In this document: positions 26,075 through 35,078 of the stretch, piece by piece
How the letters are laid out: each line of letters begins with the position of its first letter
How positions within the stretch are numbered: position 1 is the first letter of the stretch
Assembly (NCBI RefSeq): GCF_020181655.1
Contig: NZ_CP084032.1
Span: forward strand, 2,728,001 to 2,792,000
Direction: 5' to 3'
From: Pectobacterium colocasium
GTDB taxonomy: Bacteria > Pseudomonadota > Gammaproteobacteria > Enterobacterales > Enterobacteriaceae
DNA: 64,000 bases
Translations under genes and position numbers: made by a program
Notes under the pieces: model-generated
What the model saw: the letters and a program-made list of their open reading frames with translations, nothing else
The model's database searches: none
Told to the model about the DNA's origin: nothing

Positions 26075-26794
26075 ATGGAAAATACAATCATTCCTCTTCA
26101 GGCGCGCCAGCAGCGCGGTAATTTGCCGTCGCTGGGCGAACCTTATGGAAAATCGCTGCTGGGCGCACCGCTGCTGTATTTCCCCGCCGAGCTAGCGGCC
26201 TCCGAGAGCGGGCTGATTATTGCCGGAACGCACGGTGATGAAACCGCAGCGGTCGTGGCGCTTTCCTGCGCGCTGCGAACGCTCTTTTCAGGACAGCGCC
26301 GCCATCATGTGATTCTTGCGGTAAATCCGGATGGTTGTCAGTTGGGGCTGCGCGCTAACGCTAACGGCGTCGATCTCAATCGTAATTTTCCCGCCAGTAA
26401 CTGGCAGCCGGGAAAGACGGTATATCGCTGGAATAGCGCCGCAGATGAACGCGATGTCGAGTTATCCACGGGTGAAGCCGCAGGTTCAGAACCGGAAACG
26501 AAAGCCCTTTGCACATTGATTGAGAAACTTAATCCTCGCTGGGTTGTCTCTTTTCATGAGCCACTCGCCTGCATTGAAGATCCGCATCGTTCCGAACTGG
26601 GTCGATGGTTGGCGCAGCAGTGCGAGCTGCCGTTAGTGTCGAGTGTCGGTTACGACACACCGGGATCGTTCGGAAGTTGGTGCGCCGATCGTTCGCTTCA
26701 CTGCATTACCGCTGAGCTGCCGCCGATCTCGGCAGATACCGCCAGCGAATGCTACCTGAAAGCGATGGTCGCGTTGCTAAGCCAGCAATTTTAA
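26075..26794 (+). CDS. mpaA: Murein peptide amidase A (MpaA), zinc carboxypeptidase
   Basis: A 239-residue M14-family peptidase that removes mDap from the murein tripeptide in the cytosol. Zinc ligands lie in GTHGDETAAV (His-x-x-Glu, about residue 52) and SFHEPLACI (His, about 160). The substrate-handling loop NPDGCQLGLRANANGVDLNRNFP and the late Glu in CITAELPP complete the active site. No signal peptide. Start ATG at 26075. Located beside mppA as in E. coli, supporting a joint role in cell-wall recycling. Confidence 0.93.
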   Translation: MENTIIPLQARQQRGNLPSLGEPYGKSLLGAPLLYFPAELAASESGLIIAGTHGDETAAVVALSCALRTLFSGQRRHHVILAVNPDGCQLGLRANANGVDLNRNFPASNWQPGKTVYRWNSAADERDVELSTGEAAGSEPETKALCTLIEKLNPRWVVSFHEPLACIEDPHRSELGRWLAQQCELPLVSSVGYDTPGSFGSWCADRSLHCITAELPPISADTASECYLKAMVALLSQQF

Positions 26795-26873
26795 TCGTAA
26801 TTTTTATACCAATGTTGCTAATGTTGCCCTAAACTGAGCAGCGTGTTAATCACCTGTAATTAAGGACGCAAAC

Positions 26874-27377
26874 ATGTCACAGAACGTACATTTTCAAGGC
26901 AATCCTGTGCCAGTAGCAGGGTCATTTCCAGCTAAAGGAAGCAAAGCCCCGGCATTTACGCTGGTGGCTAAAGATCTGTCAGATACCCCACTCAGCAACT
27001 ATGCTGGCAAGCGCAAAATCCTGAACATTTTCCCAAGCATCGATACCGGTGTTTGTGCCGCGTCCGTGCGCAAATTCAACCAGTTGGGTTCTGAGCTGGA
27101 TAACACTGTTGTTCTGTGTATCTCTTCCGACCTGCCGTTCGCACAGTCTCGTTTTTGCGGTGCGGAAGGTCTGAACAACGTCGTTGTACTGTCTACCCTG
27201 CGTGGCGGTGAGTTCAAAGAACACTATGGCGTTGCTATCGCCGATGGCGCGCTGAAAGGTCTGACTGCTCGCGCGGTTGTCGTACTGGACGAAAACGACA
27301 ACGTGCTGCATAGCGAGCTGGTGAACGAAATCACCACTGAACCAGACTATGACGCTGCACTGGCGGTTCTGAAATAA
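26874..27377 (+). CDS. tpx: Thiol peroxidase Tpx
   Basis: A 167-residue atypical 2-Cys peroxiredoxin that reduces lipid and alkyl hydroperoxides using thioredoxin. The peroxidatic Cys lies in [18 protein letters not shown] (about residue 61) and the resolving Cys in SRFCGAEGL (about 95). Length matches the family. Start ATG at 26874 after TAAGGACG. Monocistronic with its own terminator. In E. coli it is convergent with tyrR; here an IS-bearing insert separates the two. Confidence 0.97.
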   Translation: MSQNVHFQGNPVPVAGSFPAKGSKAPAFTLVAKDLSDTPLSNYAGKRKILNIFPSIDTGVCAASVRKFNQLGSELDNTVVLCISSDLPFAQSRFCGAEGLNNVVVLSTLRGGEFKEHYGVAIADGALKGLTARAVVVLDENDNVLHSELVNEITTEPDYDAALAVLK

Positions 27378-27417
27378 ACGACGCTGACAGTGACTCACAT
27401 TGTCAGTATTGAAGAAA

Positions 27418-27440
27418 CGGCTGCTTACGCAGCCGTTTTG
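27418..27440 (+). terminator. tpx terminator
   Basis: CGGCTGC (27418-27424) pairs with GCAGCCG (27429-27435), then TTTTGTTAT. An almost identical hairpin recurs at 28863-28893 next to tyrR. Confidence 0.85.
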
Positions 27441-27746
27441 TTATCTTAATATCTATCGATTTCCCATACATATAATTGGGTTATTCTGTTAATCACCCTG
27501 TATCTATTTGAACATGAATTTTTATTAATGATTTATTTCATCATGCTTATGATATGAAGGTATCTGTTTTTTGATACTCACCATCTTATATAGACTTTTT
27601 CGCCACGTTCTGGCGTTTTCATCACGACAAGTACGATGCCAATAATAACTACTATTTTCTGTATGGAATAATGGACATGGTAAAGAGAAAGTAATTGCAC
27701 CATAACTAATCCTGATATGTTAGTGCTATTCACAGGAGTGATGACT
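27441..27746. other. Short accessory stretch between tpx and the IS1-family element
   Basis: AT-rich DNA unlike the core genes. A minus-strand frame (27578 to the IS edge) reads MVQLLSLYHVHYSIQKIVVI IGIVLVVMKTPERGEKVYIRW, a hydrophobic segment with a basic tail. It could be a small membrane protein or the 3' end of a gene cut by the IS. Not called as a gene. Confidence 0.3.
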
Positions 27747-28510
27747 GGTAATGCGTCCAATTAGTAGAACATGTGTTTTTCAATGAATGCCCCGATGACT
27801 TTTTCATGCAATTCTATCGAACGCGAGAAGCAGATTGTTTTACGGGCCAGACGTTTAATACGTGTCCTCAGTGTCAGGTTGTTACGCTCAATACGCTGAG
27901 TGAAGATTTTTCCTGTCAGATGCTTATCTTTCGGGAGTTCTCTGGCATAACTGCCCCAGTCATCGCTGGTTATCATACCGATGTTAAACGGCGTCAGCAG
28001 AGCCAGAAGTTCACGGCAGGTGTTATCCGTGCGCGGTCCAAACGTGTAAGCCAGAACGCCACCTGTTTTGGTGTTGTATGCATACCAGAGCCAATGCTGC
28101 CGGGCTTTATTGCCGACAAAGCTCCATTGGTCATCAAGCTCACAGATAAGTGCTACATCGGCATGAGCGACCGGAGAGGAAGTTATTCGCTTCGGCGCGA
28201 GTTTTTTAACGTGCGAATGACGGTGTTAATAGCGATTTTCAGTGTTCTGGCTGTATCACGAACGCCGGCGCCGTTGAATGCCATTTCGGTAATTTGTTCT
28301 TTGACACCGGGCTTACGCGCTTCATAGGTATAGGTGAGCAGAAACACGCGGTGACAGTCACGACAGCGAAACCGGTCACGACCTTTAGGGTTCTGTCCAT
28401 GACGGTAAACCTGAACAGACTGACAGCGAGGACAATGAACATTAACGCTGGCCATGAGCAAACCTCAAAGCGGTCATTATATATCAATTCAACTAATTAG
28501 AGGCACCACC
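27747..28510 (-). mobile_element. IS1-family insertion sequence, copy 1 (764 bp)
   Basis: Bounded by imperfect 22-bp inverted repeats (GGTAATGCGTCCAATTAGTA at the 3' end of the element, GGTGGTGCCTCTAATTAGTT at the 5' end; 17 of 22 positions agree). It has the InsA/InsB' gene pair. The flanking bases (GATGACT on one side, AATTTTT on the other) show no target duplication, so the surrounding DNA has been rearranged since insertion. A near-identical copy of the same length lies at 48876-49639 in the opposite orientation. Confidence 0.93.
27761..28455 (-). CDS. IS1-family transposase (InsA-InsB' frameshift fusion), copy 1
   Basis: The first frame (28183-28455) is InsA, 90 residues, with a zinc-finger-like CPRCQS...CRDCHR pair and a helix-turn-helix; it starts at the ATG at 28455. 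InsB' follows by -1 slippage on an A6C run near the end of insA, giving a DDE transposase of about 231 residues (WSFVGNKARQHWLWYAYN, ITSDDWGSYAREL, RIKRLARKTICFSRS). Both frames look intact, so the element may be active. The insA protein differs from copy 2 by at least one residue near its C-terminus. Confidence 0.9.
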
Positions 28511-28543
28511 AATTTTTCGCCTGCACTTGGAGGAAGCAGAAAT

Positions 28544-28840
28544 ATGATTGATGAAACGCTGGGCGATCAATTCATTGTCCGTTACACCTTGTCAGGGTCG
28601 ACACTCTTCGTATCGGCTTCTTTTGCTAACCTGGATCCCGCAGAAGCCATTATTGAAAATTACGATGCTGGCGATCTTGGTCTGAAATTTAAATCGCTCG
28701 TTGTTCCTAACTATTCCAATGCTGCAGCTTCACATGCCAGTAATATGGATCAGTTAGTTGACCAATACGTTCAATTACACTCAGAGATGATTACAGATCG
28801 TTTCACTCTCCCTACCTCTGCTGATTTATGGTATGCCTGA
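28544..28840 (+). CDS. Hypothetical 98-residue protein
   Basis: ATG at 28544 follows GGAGGA at good spacing (28530s), giving MIDETLGDQFIVRYTLSGST...LPTSADLWYA. It looks soluble, acidic and globular, with no signal peptide. The frame is open upstream into the IS, so the protein may be a fragment whose front was lost when IS1 inserted; yet the ribosome-binding site suggests expression of the visible part. No family recognised. A bidirectional terminator follows it directly. Confidence 0.5.
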   Translation: MIDETLGDQFIVRYTLSGSTLFVSASFANLDPAEAIIENYDAGDLGLKFKSLVVPNYSNAAASHASNMDQLVDQYVQLHSEMITDRFTLPTSADLWYA

Positions 28841-28862
28841 GACTGATATCCTTCTAATCATA

Positions 28863-28893
28863 ACAAAACGGCTGCTTGCGCAGCCGTTTTGTT
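28863..28893. terminator. Bidirectional terminator between the hypothetical gene and tyrR
   Basis: AACAAAACGGCTGC pairs with GCAGCCGTTTTGTT (28863-28893), with A and T runs on both sides, so it can end both the plus-strand hypothetical gene and minus-strand tyrR. The core differs from the tpx terminator by one loop base. Confidence 0.85.
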
Positions 28894-28895
28894 AT

Positions 28896-30467
28896 TTACT
28901 CCTCGTCGTCCCCCGCCGATTTGCGTTGGCTGAGTCCATATTCCCGTAGTTTGTTGGCTATCGCCGTGTGCGATACCCCTAACCGCTTCGCCAATTTACG
29001 CGTGCTTGGATAGGATTGATAAAGGCGGGTCAGCACGGAGCGTTCGAAACGCTTGTTGATGTCATCCAGCGAGCCATCAAGCAGGGTTTCATCCTGTGGT
29101 GCATCAATCGAAAACGCCGGGAGATCGATGTCCTGCATATGCAGCTCGTTGCCTTCCAACTGCGTTAGCGCCCGATAAATGGTATTCCTCAACTGCCGAA
29201 CGTTACCCGGCCAGCCGTACTGCGGCAGGAAATGTTCCACATCGGCCGCCAGTTTAGGCCGTGAAATCCCCTGTTCATCGGCAAAACGTGCCACAAAGAG
29301 TTCGGTCAGCGGCATAATGTCCGCCGGACGCTCGCGCAGCGGCGGTAGCATTAGTGTAAGCACATTCAGGCGATAATAAAGATCCTCCCGGAACTCACCG
29401 CGCTGAACCAGCTCCAACAAATTTTTCTTGGTCGCGCAAATCACCCGCACGTCGACATGGACTTCGTGATCTTCACCTACCCGGCGAAATGTCCCGTCAT
29501 TCAGAAAACGCAGCAGTTTAGTCTGCATTTGCGCCGACATTTCACCGACTTCATCTAACAGAACTGAACCACCGTTAGCCTGCTCAAAGAACCCTTTTTT
29601 GCCTTCCTGGGCGTTGAGATATGCGCCGGGCGCATGGCCGAACAGTTCACTTTCCATCACGTCATCGGGCAACGCCGCACAGTTTAGCGCCAGGAAAGGA
29701 TTCTTGCCGCGCGGCCCGCGCAGGTGGCACGCTCGCGCCAGCATATCTTTGCCCGTCCCCGTGTCGCCCACAATCAGCAACGGCGCATCCAACATGGCCA
29801 GTTTGCGTGCCTGTTCCACCACTTGACGCATTTTCGGGCTAACGGCAACGATGTGATCGAACTCATTCTCATCGTTTATCGTCAGATTCTGTAATTGCCG
29901 TCCCATGCGGGCAGCCGATTTCAGCATCACCAGCGCCCCTGCCGTAGCGGTTTTGCCAGCATCATCTTCCAGACGAACCGGCGTCATTTCCAGCAAGAAA
30001 TCCTGACCGCGGATCACGACGCGCTCAGCGACGACGGCGCTGCTCTTTTCCAGCCAGTTAGCAAAATTGAAACCGGGGATCATGCTGCCAATCGTCAAGT
30101 CGCGGATGCTCTCTGCCGATTGTTCAAACAGTGCCAGCGCCGCGGGGTTAAACAGTTCCGTCTTTCCTTTCATATCCAGGGAGAATACGGGTTCCGGCAT
30201 GGATTCCAGCAGCGCATTCAGCGCCCGATGCTCGCGCTCAGACGGCATAAATGCGACGGTGCGCACATCGCTAACACTTTCAATGCGGCGGATGTCCGTC
30301 ATCAGAAGGCGAAAAGCATCAAAATCGAGCGTGGCAAAATTGAGGTAAATACGGCCAATGGTGGCAATTTCGATGCCGCGTAAATCAATATTGCGTGACG
30401 CAAGCAGATCTAACAGTTCACGGACCATACCAATGCGGTCTTCACAAATCACTTCCAGATGCATCAA
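28896..30467 (-). CDS. tyrR: Transcriptional regulator TyrR
   Basis: A 523-residue regulator of aromatic amino acid genes. Order of parts: N-terminal ACT domain (MMHLEVICEDRIGMVRELLD), PAS domain (about 80-190), AAA+ domain with Walker A GDTGTGKD (about 234) and Walker B VLLDEVGE, and a C-terminal helix-turn-helix (SYPSTRKLAKRLGVSHTAIANKLREYG, read as two blocks around KRLGVSHTAI). The sigma-54 loop is GAYLNA instead of GAFTGA, as in E. coli TyrR, which acts on sigma-70 promoters. It senses Tyr, Phe and Trp. Start at 30467. Transcribed toward tpx. Confidence 0.96.
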   Translation of the reverse strand: MMHLEVICEDRIGMVRELLDLLASRNIDLRGIEIATIGRIYLNFATLDFDAFRLLMTDIRRIESVSDVRTVAFMPSEREHRALNALLESMPEPVFSLDMKGKTELFNPAALALFEQSAESIRDLTIGSMIPGFNFANWLEKSSAVVAERVVIRGQDFLLEMTPVRLEDDAGKTATAGALVMLKSAARMGRQLQNLTINDENEFDHIVAVSPKMRQVVEQARKLAMLDAPLLIVGDTGTGKDMLARACHLRGPRGKNPFLALNCAALPDDVMESELFGHAPGAYLNAQEGKKGFFEQANGGSVLLDEVGEMSAQMQTKLLRFLNDGTFRRVGEDHEVHVDVRVICATKKNLLELVQRGEFREDLYYRLNVLTLMLPPLRERPADIMPLTELFVARFADEQGISRPKLAADVEHFLPQYGWPGNVRQLRNTIYRALTQLEGNELHMQDIDLPAFSIDAPQDETLLDGSLDDINKRFERSVLTRLYQSYPSTRKLAKRLGVSHTAIANKLREYGLSQRKSAGDDEE

Positions 30468-30599
30468 CGGCTACCTTCTTCAAGAGACACGATTGGGCTA
30501 TTGCTGCTGATAATACCCTTTCGTTTGCACCGGATGAAGTAAGGTGGCAGCAAAAGTTGACACATCTGTACGTTTTTTCCACTCAATAGCGAAACGGGA

Positions 30600-32144
30600 T
30601 TATGGCAGCGGCGTCGTTGCCATTGCCACAATGGTGCGGATGCCTTCCAGATAGTTACCGAGACGTAAATTCTCATCAAAACTATGCTGGTTATTGTCGG
30701 CATTCACCAGAGGAACGATGACGTAAGGCACTTTTAACACGCTGACCGCCCCGCTCATCGGTAGCGTTCCGCCCATCATACGGTTCTTCTCCGGTGCGAT
30801 GCCGCGCGGTGCCGTTGTAGTCGCCACCGCCCAACGCCCCAGCGGGGAGTCGATCTCGGTTCTGGCCGCATAGGCGCTGCTCGGATAGGCCGTTAGATGA
30901 AGGGAAATCAGATGCGGATACTGCTCACGTTCGGCCTGCGTTGGTGCTTCACCGGCAATGATATGAAAGCCTTTGCTGACAATATACTGGCGTAATAAGG
31001 CATACATATCATCCGGCGGCGTTTCCGGCACGGTACGAATATTCACGCTGGCCGTTGCCGTTGACGGAATGGCATTTGAGGCTTTTTTCCCCGTCTCACC
31101 CGCTTTAATGCCGAGAATATCCAACGAAGGATATTGCACCGCCTCTGCCGCATTGCTGGCGACCTTCTCTAGTTGGGCAACACCAAAGCGTTTCTCCAGC
31201 GCGCCCGCAGGGGGCGCAGTTTCCGCCACCTGTTTTTTATCGCTCTCGCTCAGCGTAACACGGTCATAATAGCCAGGGATCGTGACCTTGCCGTCCGCAT
31301 CTTTCATGCTGGCTAACAGCGTTGCCAGATTTTGCACCGGATTCGGAATCACATTGCCATAGCCACCGCTGTGCGCCGCCGCGTTCGCACCGAAAACCGT
31401 CATATCAATTTGGATAGAGCCGCGGTTGCCAAAGTTGATGCCAGGCTTATTGCTGGACGGCATCGCACCGTCATAAATCACCATCCCATCGCTTTTCAGC
31501 AACGTCAGATGATCGGCCATCACCGTCGTCAGGCCGGGCGACCCTTTTTCCTCTTCGGAGTCCAGCAACACCTTGATGTTGACGGCAGGTTCAACGCCTT
31601 TATCTTTCATGGCGTCCACGGCGGCGAGAAACATTGCGATCGGCCCTTTATCATCGGCCGATGCCCGGCCGAAGAGACGCCATTCTGGGTTGATATCGCC
31701 TTTCAGAAGACGCGATTCGGGTAGCGTTTGCCATTTGCCCGCGGCATCTTTTTCTTTCAACACGGGCTGCCACGGCGGCGTTTGCCATTCAGCGGGATTC
31801 ACGGGCTGTCCGTCAAAATGCATGTAGAACAAGATAGTCTTGCGATCGGCTCTTGGCGTACCCAGCTCAGCATAAACCAGCGGCTTATCACCATTCGTCA
31901 ACTGCTGCGTGGTGAAGCCCCGCTTCTGAAAGGCCTTTTCCAGCCAGGCGGCATTGCGCTGGATATCCGCAGGCACGGCGGCATCATTGGGCAGCGTGAG
32001 TAATTCGAGATATTCGGGGAAGCTGTGTTGCGCGTAACGCTCAGCATCGGCAGAATTCAGTACAAGCTGTGCGCTGGCAGGTAAACAGAGAATGGCTGCC
32101 GACAGCGACAGCGCCGCCAGCGTCAATTTTTTACCGGGAATCAT
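30600..32144 (-). CDS. Exported M20-family metallopeptidase
   Basis: A 514-residue peptidase with a clear signal peptide (MIPGKKLTLAALSLSAAILC, cleavage near ASAQ). Metal-binding residues of the M20 clan are visible: the His of LFYMHFDGQP, the Asp of GRASADDKGP, the Glu pair in DSEEEKGSPG and a late His in NADNNQHSFDEN. The middle is the lid/dimerisation domain. Exported members act as dipeptidases or aminoacyl-hydrolases in the periplasm; the substrate is not predictable. It lies upstream of tyrR on the same strand with about 130 bp between. This gene is not part of the E. coli order here. Confidence 0.85.
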   Translation of the reverse strand: MIPGKKLTLAALSLSAAILCLPASAQLVLNSADAERYAQHSFPEYLELLTLPNDAAVPADIQRNAAWLEKAFQKRGFTTQQLTNGDKPLVYAELGTPRADRKTILFYMHFDGQPVNPAEWQTPPWQPVLKEKDAAGKWQTLPESRLLKGDINPEWRLFGRASADDKGPIAMFLAAVDAMKDKGVEPAVNIKVLLDSEEEKGSPGLTTVMADHLTLLKSDGMVIYDGAMPSSNKPGINFGNRGSIQIDMTVFGANAAAHSGGYGNVIPNPVQNLATLLASMKDADGKVTIPGYYDRVTLSESDKKQVAETAPPAGALEKRFGVAQLEKVASNAAEAVQYPSLDILGIKAGETGKKASNAIPSTATASVNIRTVPETPPDDMYALLRQYIVSKGFHIIAGEAPTQAEREQYPHLISLHLTAYPSSAYAARTEIDSPLGRWAVATTTAPRGIAPEKNRMMGGTLPMSGAVSVLKVPYVIVPLVNADNNQHSFDENLRLGNYLEGIRTIVAMATTPLP

Positions 32145-32255
32145 AAAAACGTCCTGTTATACAGAAATGAGGAGTGTTAATCCTACACACGATTCTGTAA
32201 CAGCGGTACTCACAGAACACAGTCTGCATTTCCTGCCGGACAATGAAAAATATGA

Positions 32256-32282
32256 CGAAGGCGCACGCTGCGCGCCTTCGTT
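32256..32282. terminator. Hairpin between ycjF and the M20 peptidase
   Basis: CGAAGGCGC (32256-32264) and GCGCCTTCG (32272-32280), perfect 9-bp arms. It abuts the ycjF stop. On the minus strand the sequence after the stem reaches a T-rich patch some ten bases on, so it is probably the ycjXF terminator. Confidence 0.65.
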
Positions 32283-32285
32283 TCC

Positions 32286-33329
32286 CTAACGCCCTTTTTG
32301 CAGCGTTTCTTTCACCTGACCAATCAGCTCGCGGCGGAAATCACCGAGGCGCGGTTTGTCATCCAGCCACGGCAGCGGGCGGCACAGTTCCATCGCCTTA
32401 ATACCCAGCCGTGCCGTCAGCAGTCCTGCGCCAATACCCTGTGCGGCACGGGTTGATAGTCGTGCCGCAAGATCCTGCGACATCCAGTCCATGCCAATTT
32501 CCCGCACCAGCTCCGATGCGCCAGCAAACGCGATATTGACCAGCACCAGCCGGAACAGGCGAATGCGGCTGAAATAGCCGAGTTCGATGCCGTACAGCGC
32601 AGCAATACGATTAATCAGACGCAGGTTGCGCCAGGCGATAAAGGCCATATCCACCAGCGCCAGCGGGCTGACGGCGATCATCAAGGTCGATTCCGCCGCC
32701 GAACGGCTGATTTCACGCCGTGCCTGCGTGTCGAGTACGGGCTGAACCAGACGTGCATAAAGCTCCAGCACTTCGCGGTCATTGTGGGTTTCATGGAGTG
32801 AGGCCTGCCAGCGTTGTATCGCCGGATGGCCGCTATCCAGCCCTGCCTGACGCGCCAGCTTTTCACAGAATTCGCGCCCACGCCCTACGCCGTGGCTGTG
32901 TAGCAGATCGCGGGCCACATCACGCTCTTCCGCGCGTTCCCGTAAGCGATAGAGCCGTCGCCACTCGACGGCCAGCGAACCGACGCCCGCCGCCACAATC
33001 AGGCTTCCTGCGGTAATGCCGCCCAACGCGATCCAATCTTGCTGCACCCAGGCGTTGTGCAGTGACTGCACGCCCTGTGCCAGTGCGCTAACGCCAAACA
33101 GCCCGATGCCTGCCATCACCATACGCCGCCACAGGCTGCGCTTCGGGCGCAGCGCCGCGCTGACGGCCTCTTCCGCGATGCCTTCTTCCGGTACTTCTTC
33201 TTCGCGGCTGATAGGGGAAAATGGCGTACCGCTCTGCTCGTCAAAGGCTAATCCGGCACGCAATTGCGGTTGCGGCTCTTGCGGTAAAGCATCATCGAAT
33301 GTGACGCGGGGTTTCAGTGGTTCGTTCAT
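32286..33329 (-). CDS. ycjF: YcjF, UPF0283 inner-membrane protein
   Basis: A 347-residue protein with an acidic N-terminal cytoplasmic part, a pair of membrane helices (about residues 70-90 and 100-120, [20 protein letters not shown] and [20 protein letters not shown]) and a DUF697-like C-terminal half with further hydrophobic segments ([20 protein letters not shown]). Its ATG overlaps the ycjX stop by four bases, so the pair is translationally coupled. In Yersinia and E. coli ycjXF belong to the phage-shock (Psp) regulon. Molecular role unknown. Confidence 0.93.
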   Translation of the reverse strand: MNEPLKPRVTFDDALPQEPQPQLRAGLAFDEQSGTPFSPISREEEVPEEGIAEEAVSAALRPKRSLWRRMVMAGIGLFGVSALAQGVQSLHNAWVQQDWIALGGITAGSLIVAAGVGSLAVEWRRLYRLRERAEERDVARDLLHSHGVGRGREFCEKLARQAGLDSGHPAIQRWQASLHETHNDREVLELYARLVQPVLDTQARREISRSAAESTLMIAVSPLALVDMAFIAWRNLRLINRIAALYGIELGYFSRIRLFRLVLVNIAFAGASELVREIGMDWMSQDLAARLSTRAAQGIGAGLLTARLGIKAMELCRPLPWLDDKPRLGDFRRELIGQVKETLQKGR

Positions 33330-34723
33330 CGCAATTTATCCTTTAACAGAAAGTCCATGACCGTATCCAACCGGATATGCGGCAACGGTGTGTCTACCGT
33401 CATTTCTCGCGGACGAAATTGATCGAAATGGAAGCCCTGCGTTTGCCAGAATGCCGCCCCCGGTAAACGTGCAGGCACTTCACCGGGGTAGACTGTCAGC
33501 GGTTGGCCATCGCTGAGTCGATGCCCTTTCAGCGCGGGAATTTTCTGCCCCTGATGATCGACAACGCCGCTTTGCGTTGACTGGATTGACGCAATGCCTT
33601 CACAGCGCATATCGATGCCTTCAAACGCGGCGTTCTGCCACGCCTCTTGCACCAGTTGCTGAAGCAAAGACACCAGATTGGCGTGCTGATCGGCAGTAAT
33701 GTGATCCGCTTTACTCGCCGCAAACATCAGCTTGTCGATACAGGGCGAGAACAAACGCCGGAATAGCGTGCGTTTCCCGTAGTGAAAACTTTGCATCAGT
33801 TGGGTCAGTGCCAGCCGCATATCGTTAAACGCGTGAATACCGCTATTGAGCGGTTGCAGGCAGTCAACCAGAACAATCTGCCGGTCAAAGCGCACGAAGT
33901 GATCCTTATAAAACCCTTTGACGACCGACTGACAGTAATAATCAAAACGCTTACGCAGCATGCCGATATTGGTTTTCTCATCCGCCTGCGCCAGTTTGGC
34001 TTCACCGATTTCATTCACCTGCGGCCAGGGGAAAAATTGCAGCACCGGCGCACCCGCCAGGTCGCCCGGCAGCACAAACCGCCCCGGTTGAATAAAGTGC
34101 AGCCCTTCTTGCTTGCAGCGATGAAGATAGTCGGTGTAAGCCTGCGCCACCTCAGCAAGCAGATTTTCATCCGCCGGAGCCAGCGGATCGACTTTCTCAC
34201 ACAGCGCCAGCCAGGGTTTCGCCCACTCGGTGCGTCCCCCTTGCAGCAAACCACTCATCTGCTGCGACCAGCTCAAATAGGTTTGCTCCAGCAGCGGCAG
34301 ATCCAGTAACCATTCGCCGGGGTAATCGACAATTTCCAGATAGAGCGTCGACGTGTCTTTAAAATGACGCAGCAGCGAATCCTTGGAGCGATAGCGCAGC
34401 GCCAGACGAATCTCACTCACGCCACGCGTCGGCGTCGGCCAAGCCGGTGGCGAGCCATACAGCGCCGCCATGCCTTCATCATAGGCAAAACGCGGCACGC
34501 CCAGATCGCGCTGCGGCACGCGTTTTACTCCCAGCAAACGCTCTTCGCGCACGGGGGAAAACATCGGCAAATGTGCTCCGCTATGGGTGTTCAATAATTG
34601 ATTAACGAACGCGGTGATAAACGCGGTTTTGCCACTGCGGCTCAACCCGGTGACGGCAAGACGCAGGTGGCGATCCACACTGCGATTGACCAGTGAGTGA
34701 AGTTCGTTTTGTAGTCGACTCAT
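33326..34723 (-). CDS. ycjX: YcjX, P-loop GTPase-like protein of the Psp regulon
   Basis: I take the ATG at 34723 ([20 protein letters not shown]), which aligns with E. coli YcjX MKRL; a second ATG four codons earlier (34735) is possible. The longer frame to 34861 adds a non-homologous repeat-rich stretch. The Walker A motif is [12 protein letters not shown] (about residue 24); [12 protein letters not shown] serves as the Walker B/switch region. About 465 residues, the family length. YcjX is a soluble nucleotide-binding protein induced by membrane stress; its task is not established. It should be next to the psp operon, but here the CDI island comes between. Confidence 0.93.
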   Translation of the reverse strand: MSRLQNELHSLVNRSVDRHLRLAVTGLSRSGKTAFITAFVNQLLNTHSGAHLPMFSPVREERLLGVKRVPQRDLGVPRFAYDEGMAALYGSPPAWPTPTRGVSEIRLALRYRSKDSLLRHFKDTSTLYLEIVDYPGEWLLDLPLLEQTYLSWSQQMSGLLQGGRTEWAKPWLALCEKVDPLAPADENLLAEVAQAYTDYLHRCKQEGLHFIQPGRFVLPGDLAGAPVLQFFPWPQVNEIGEAKLAQADEKTNIGMLRKRFDYYCQSVVKGFYKDHFVRFDRQIVLVDCLQPLNSGIHAFNDMRLALTQLMQSFHYGKRTLFRRLFSPCIDKLMFAASKADHITADQHANLVSLLQQLVQEAWQNAAFEGIDMRCEGIASIQSTQSGVVDHQGQKIPALKGHRLSDGQPLTVYPGEVPARLPGAAFWQTQGFHFDQFRPREMTVDTPLPHIRLDTVMDFLLKDKLR

Positions 34724-34745
34724 TGAATGATCCATCACGCCTGTA

Positions 34746-34820
34746 GTTGAGAAATATACTGTTGAGAATGATATGTAGTTGAGAACAATTATGGAGCTGA
34801 AAACTGCATATCGTTGAGAA
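34746..34820. repeat. Four copies of GTTGAGAA upstream of ycjX
   Basis: Plus-strand GTTGAGAA at 34746-34753, 34761-34768, 34778-34785 and 34813-34820, spaced 15, 17 and 35 bases and followed by short AT stretches. They fall in the 5' region of ycjX. May be relics of slippage or protein-binding sites. Confidence 0.6.
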
Positions 34821-34936
34821 ATATATCGTATCAATATAATGAAATCAGACAAACGCCTCACGCCGACATAAGTTCAACCACGACCACCTATCTCATACCG
34901 TATTTTTACCGCCAAAATGTAAAGAAACGATAATTT

Positions 34937-34980
34937 TAAGACAACTCTGAGTAAGCAATAAGACAACTCTTAGTAAACAA
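34937..34980. repeat. 22-bp direct repeat upstream of cdiB
   Basis: Two adjacent copies, 34937-34958 and 34959-34980, of TAAGACAACTCTKAGTAARC followed by AA, two mismatches apart. They lie 100-140 bases before the cdiB start, in the right place for regulator sites. Confidence 0.7.
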
Positions 34981-35007
34981 ATTGTTAACGTATATAACCT
35001 GAAATTG

Positions 35008-35033
35008 TTCCTGGAAACGAATTGTTCCAGGAA
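35008..35033. promoter_or_regulatory. Inverted repeat in the cdiB promoter region
   Basis: TTCCTGGAA (35008-35016) and TTCCAGGAA (35025-35033) are perfect reverse complements eight bases apart, 46 bases before the cdiB start codon. The dyad has operator-like geometry (centres about 17 bp apart, near two turns). No matching regulator recognised. Confidence 0.45.
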
Positions 35034-35078
35034 ATGAATAGTGTCCCAATAACAATCAATAATTCAGGTTAATTAATT

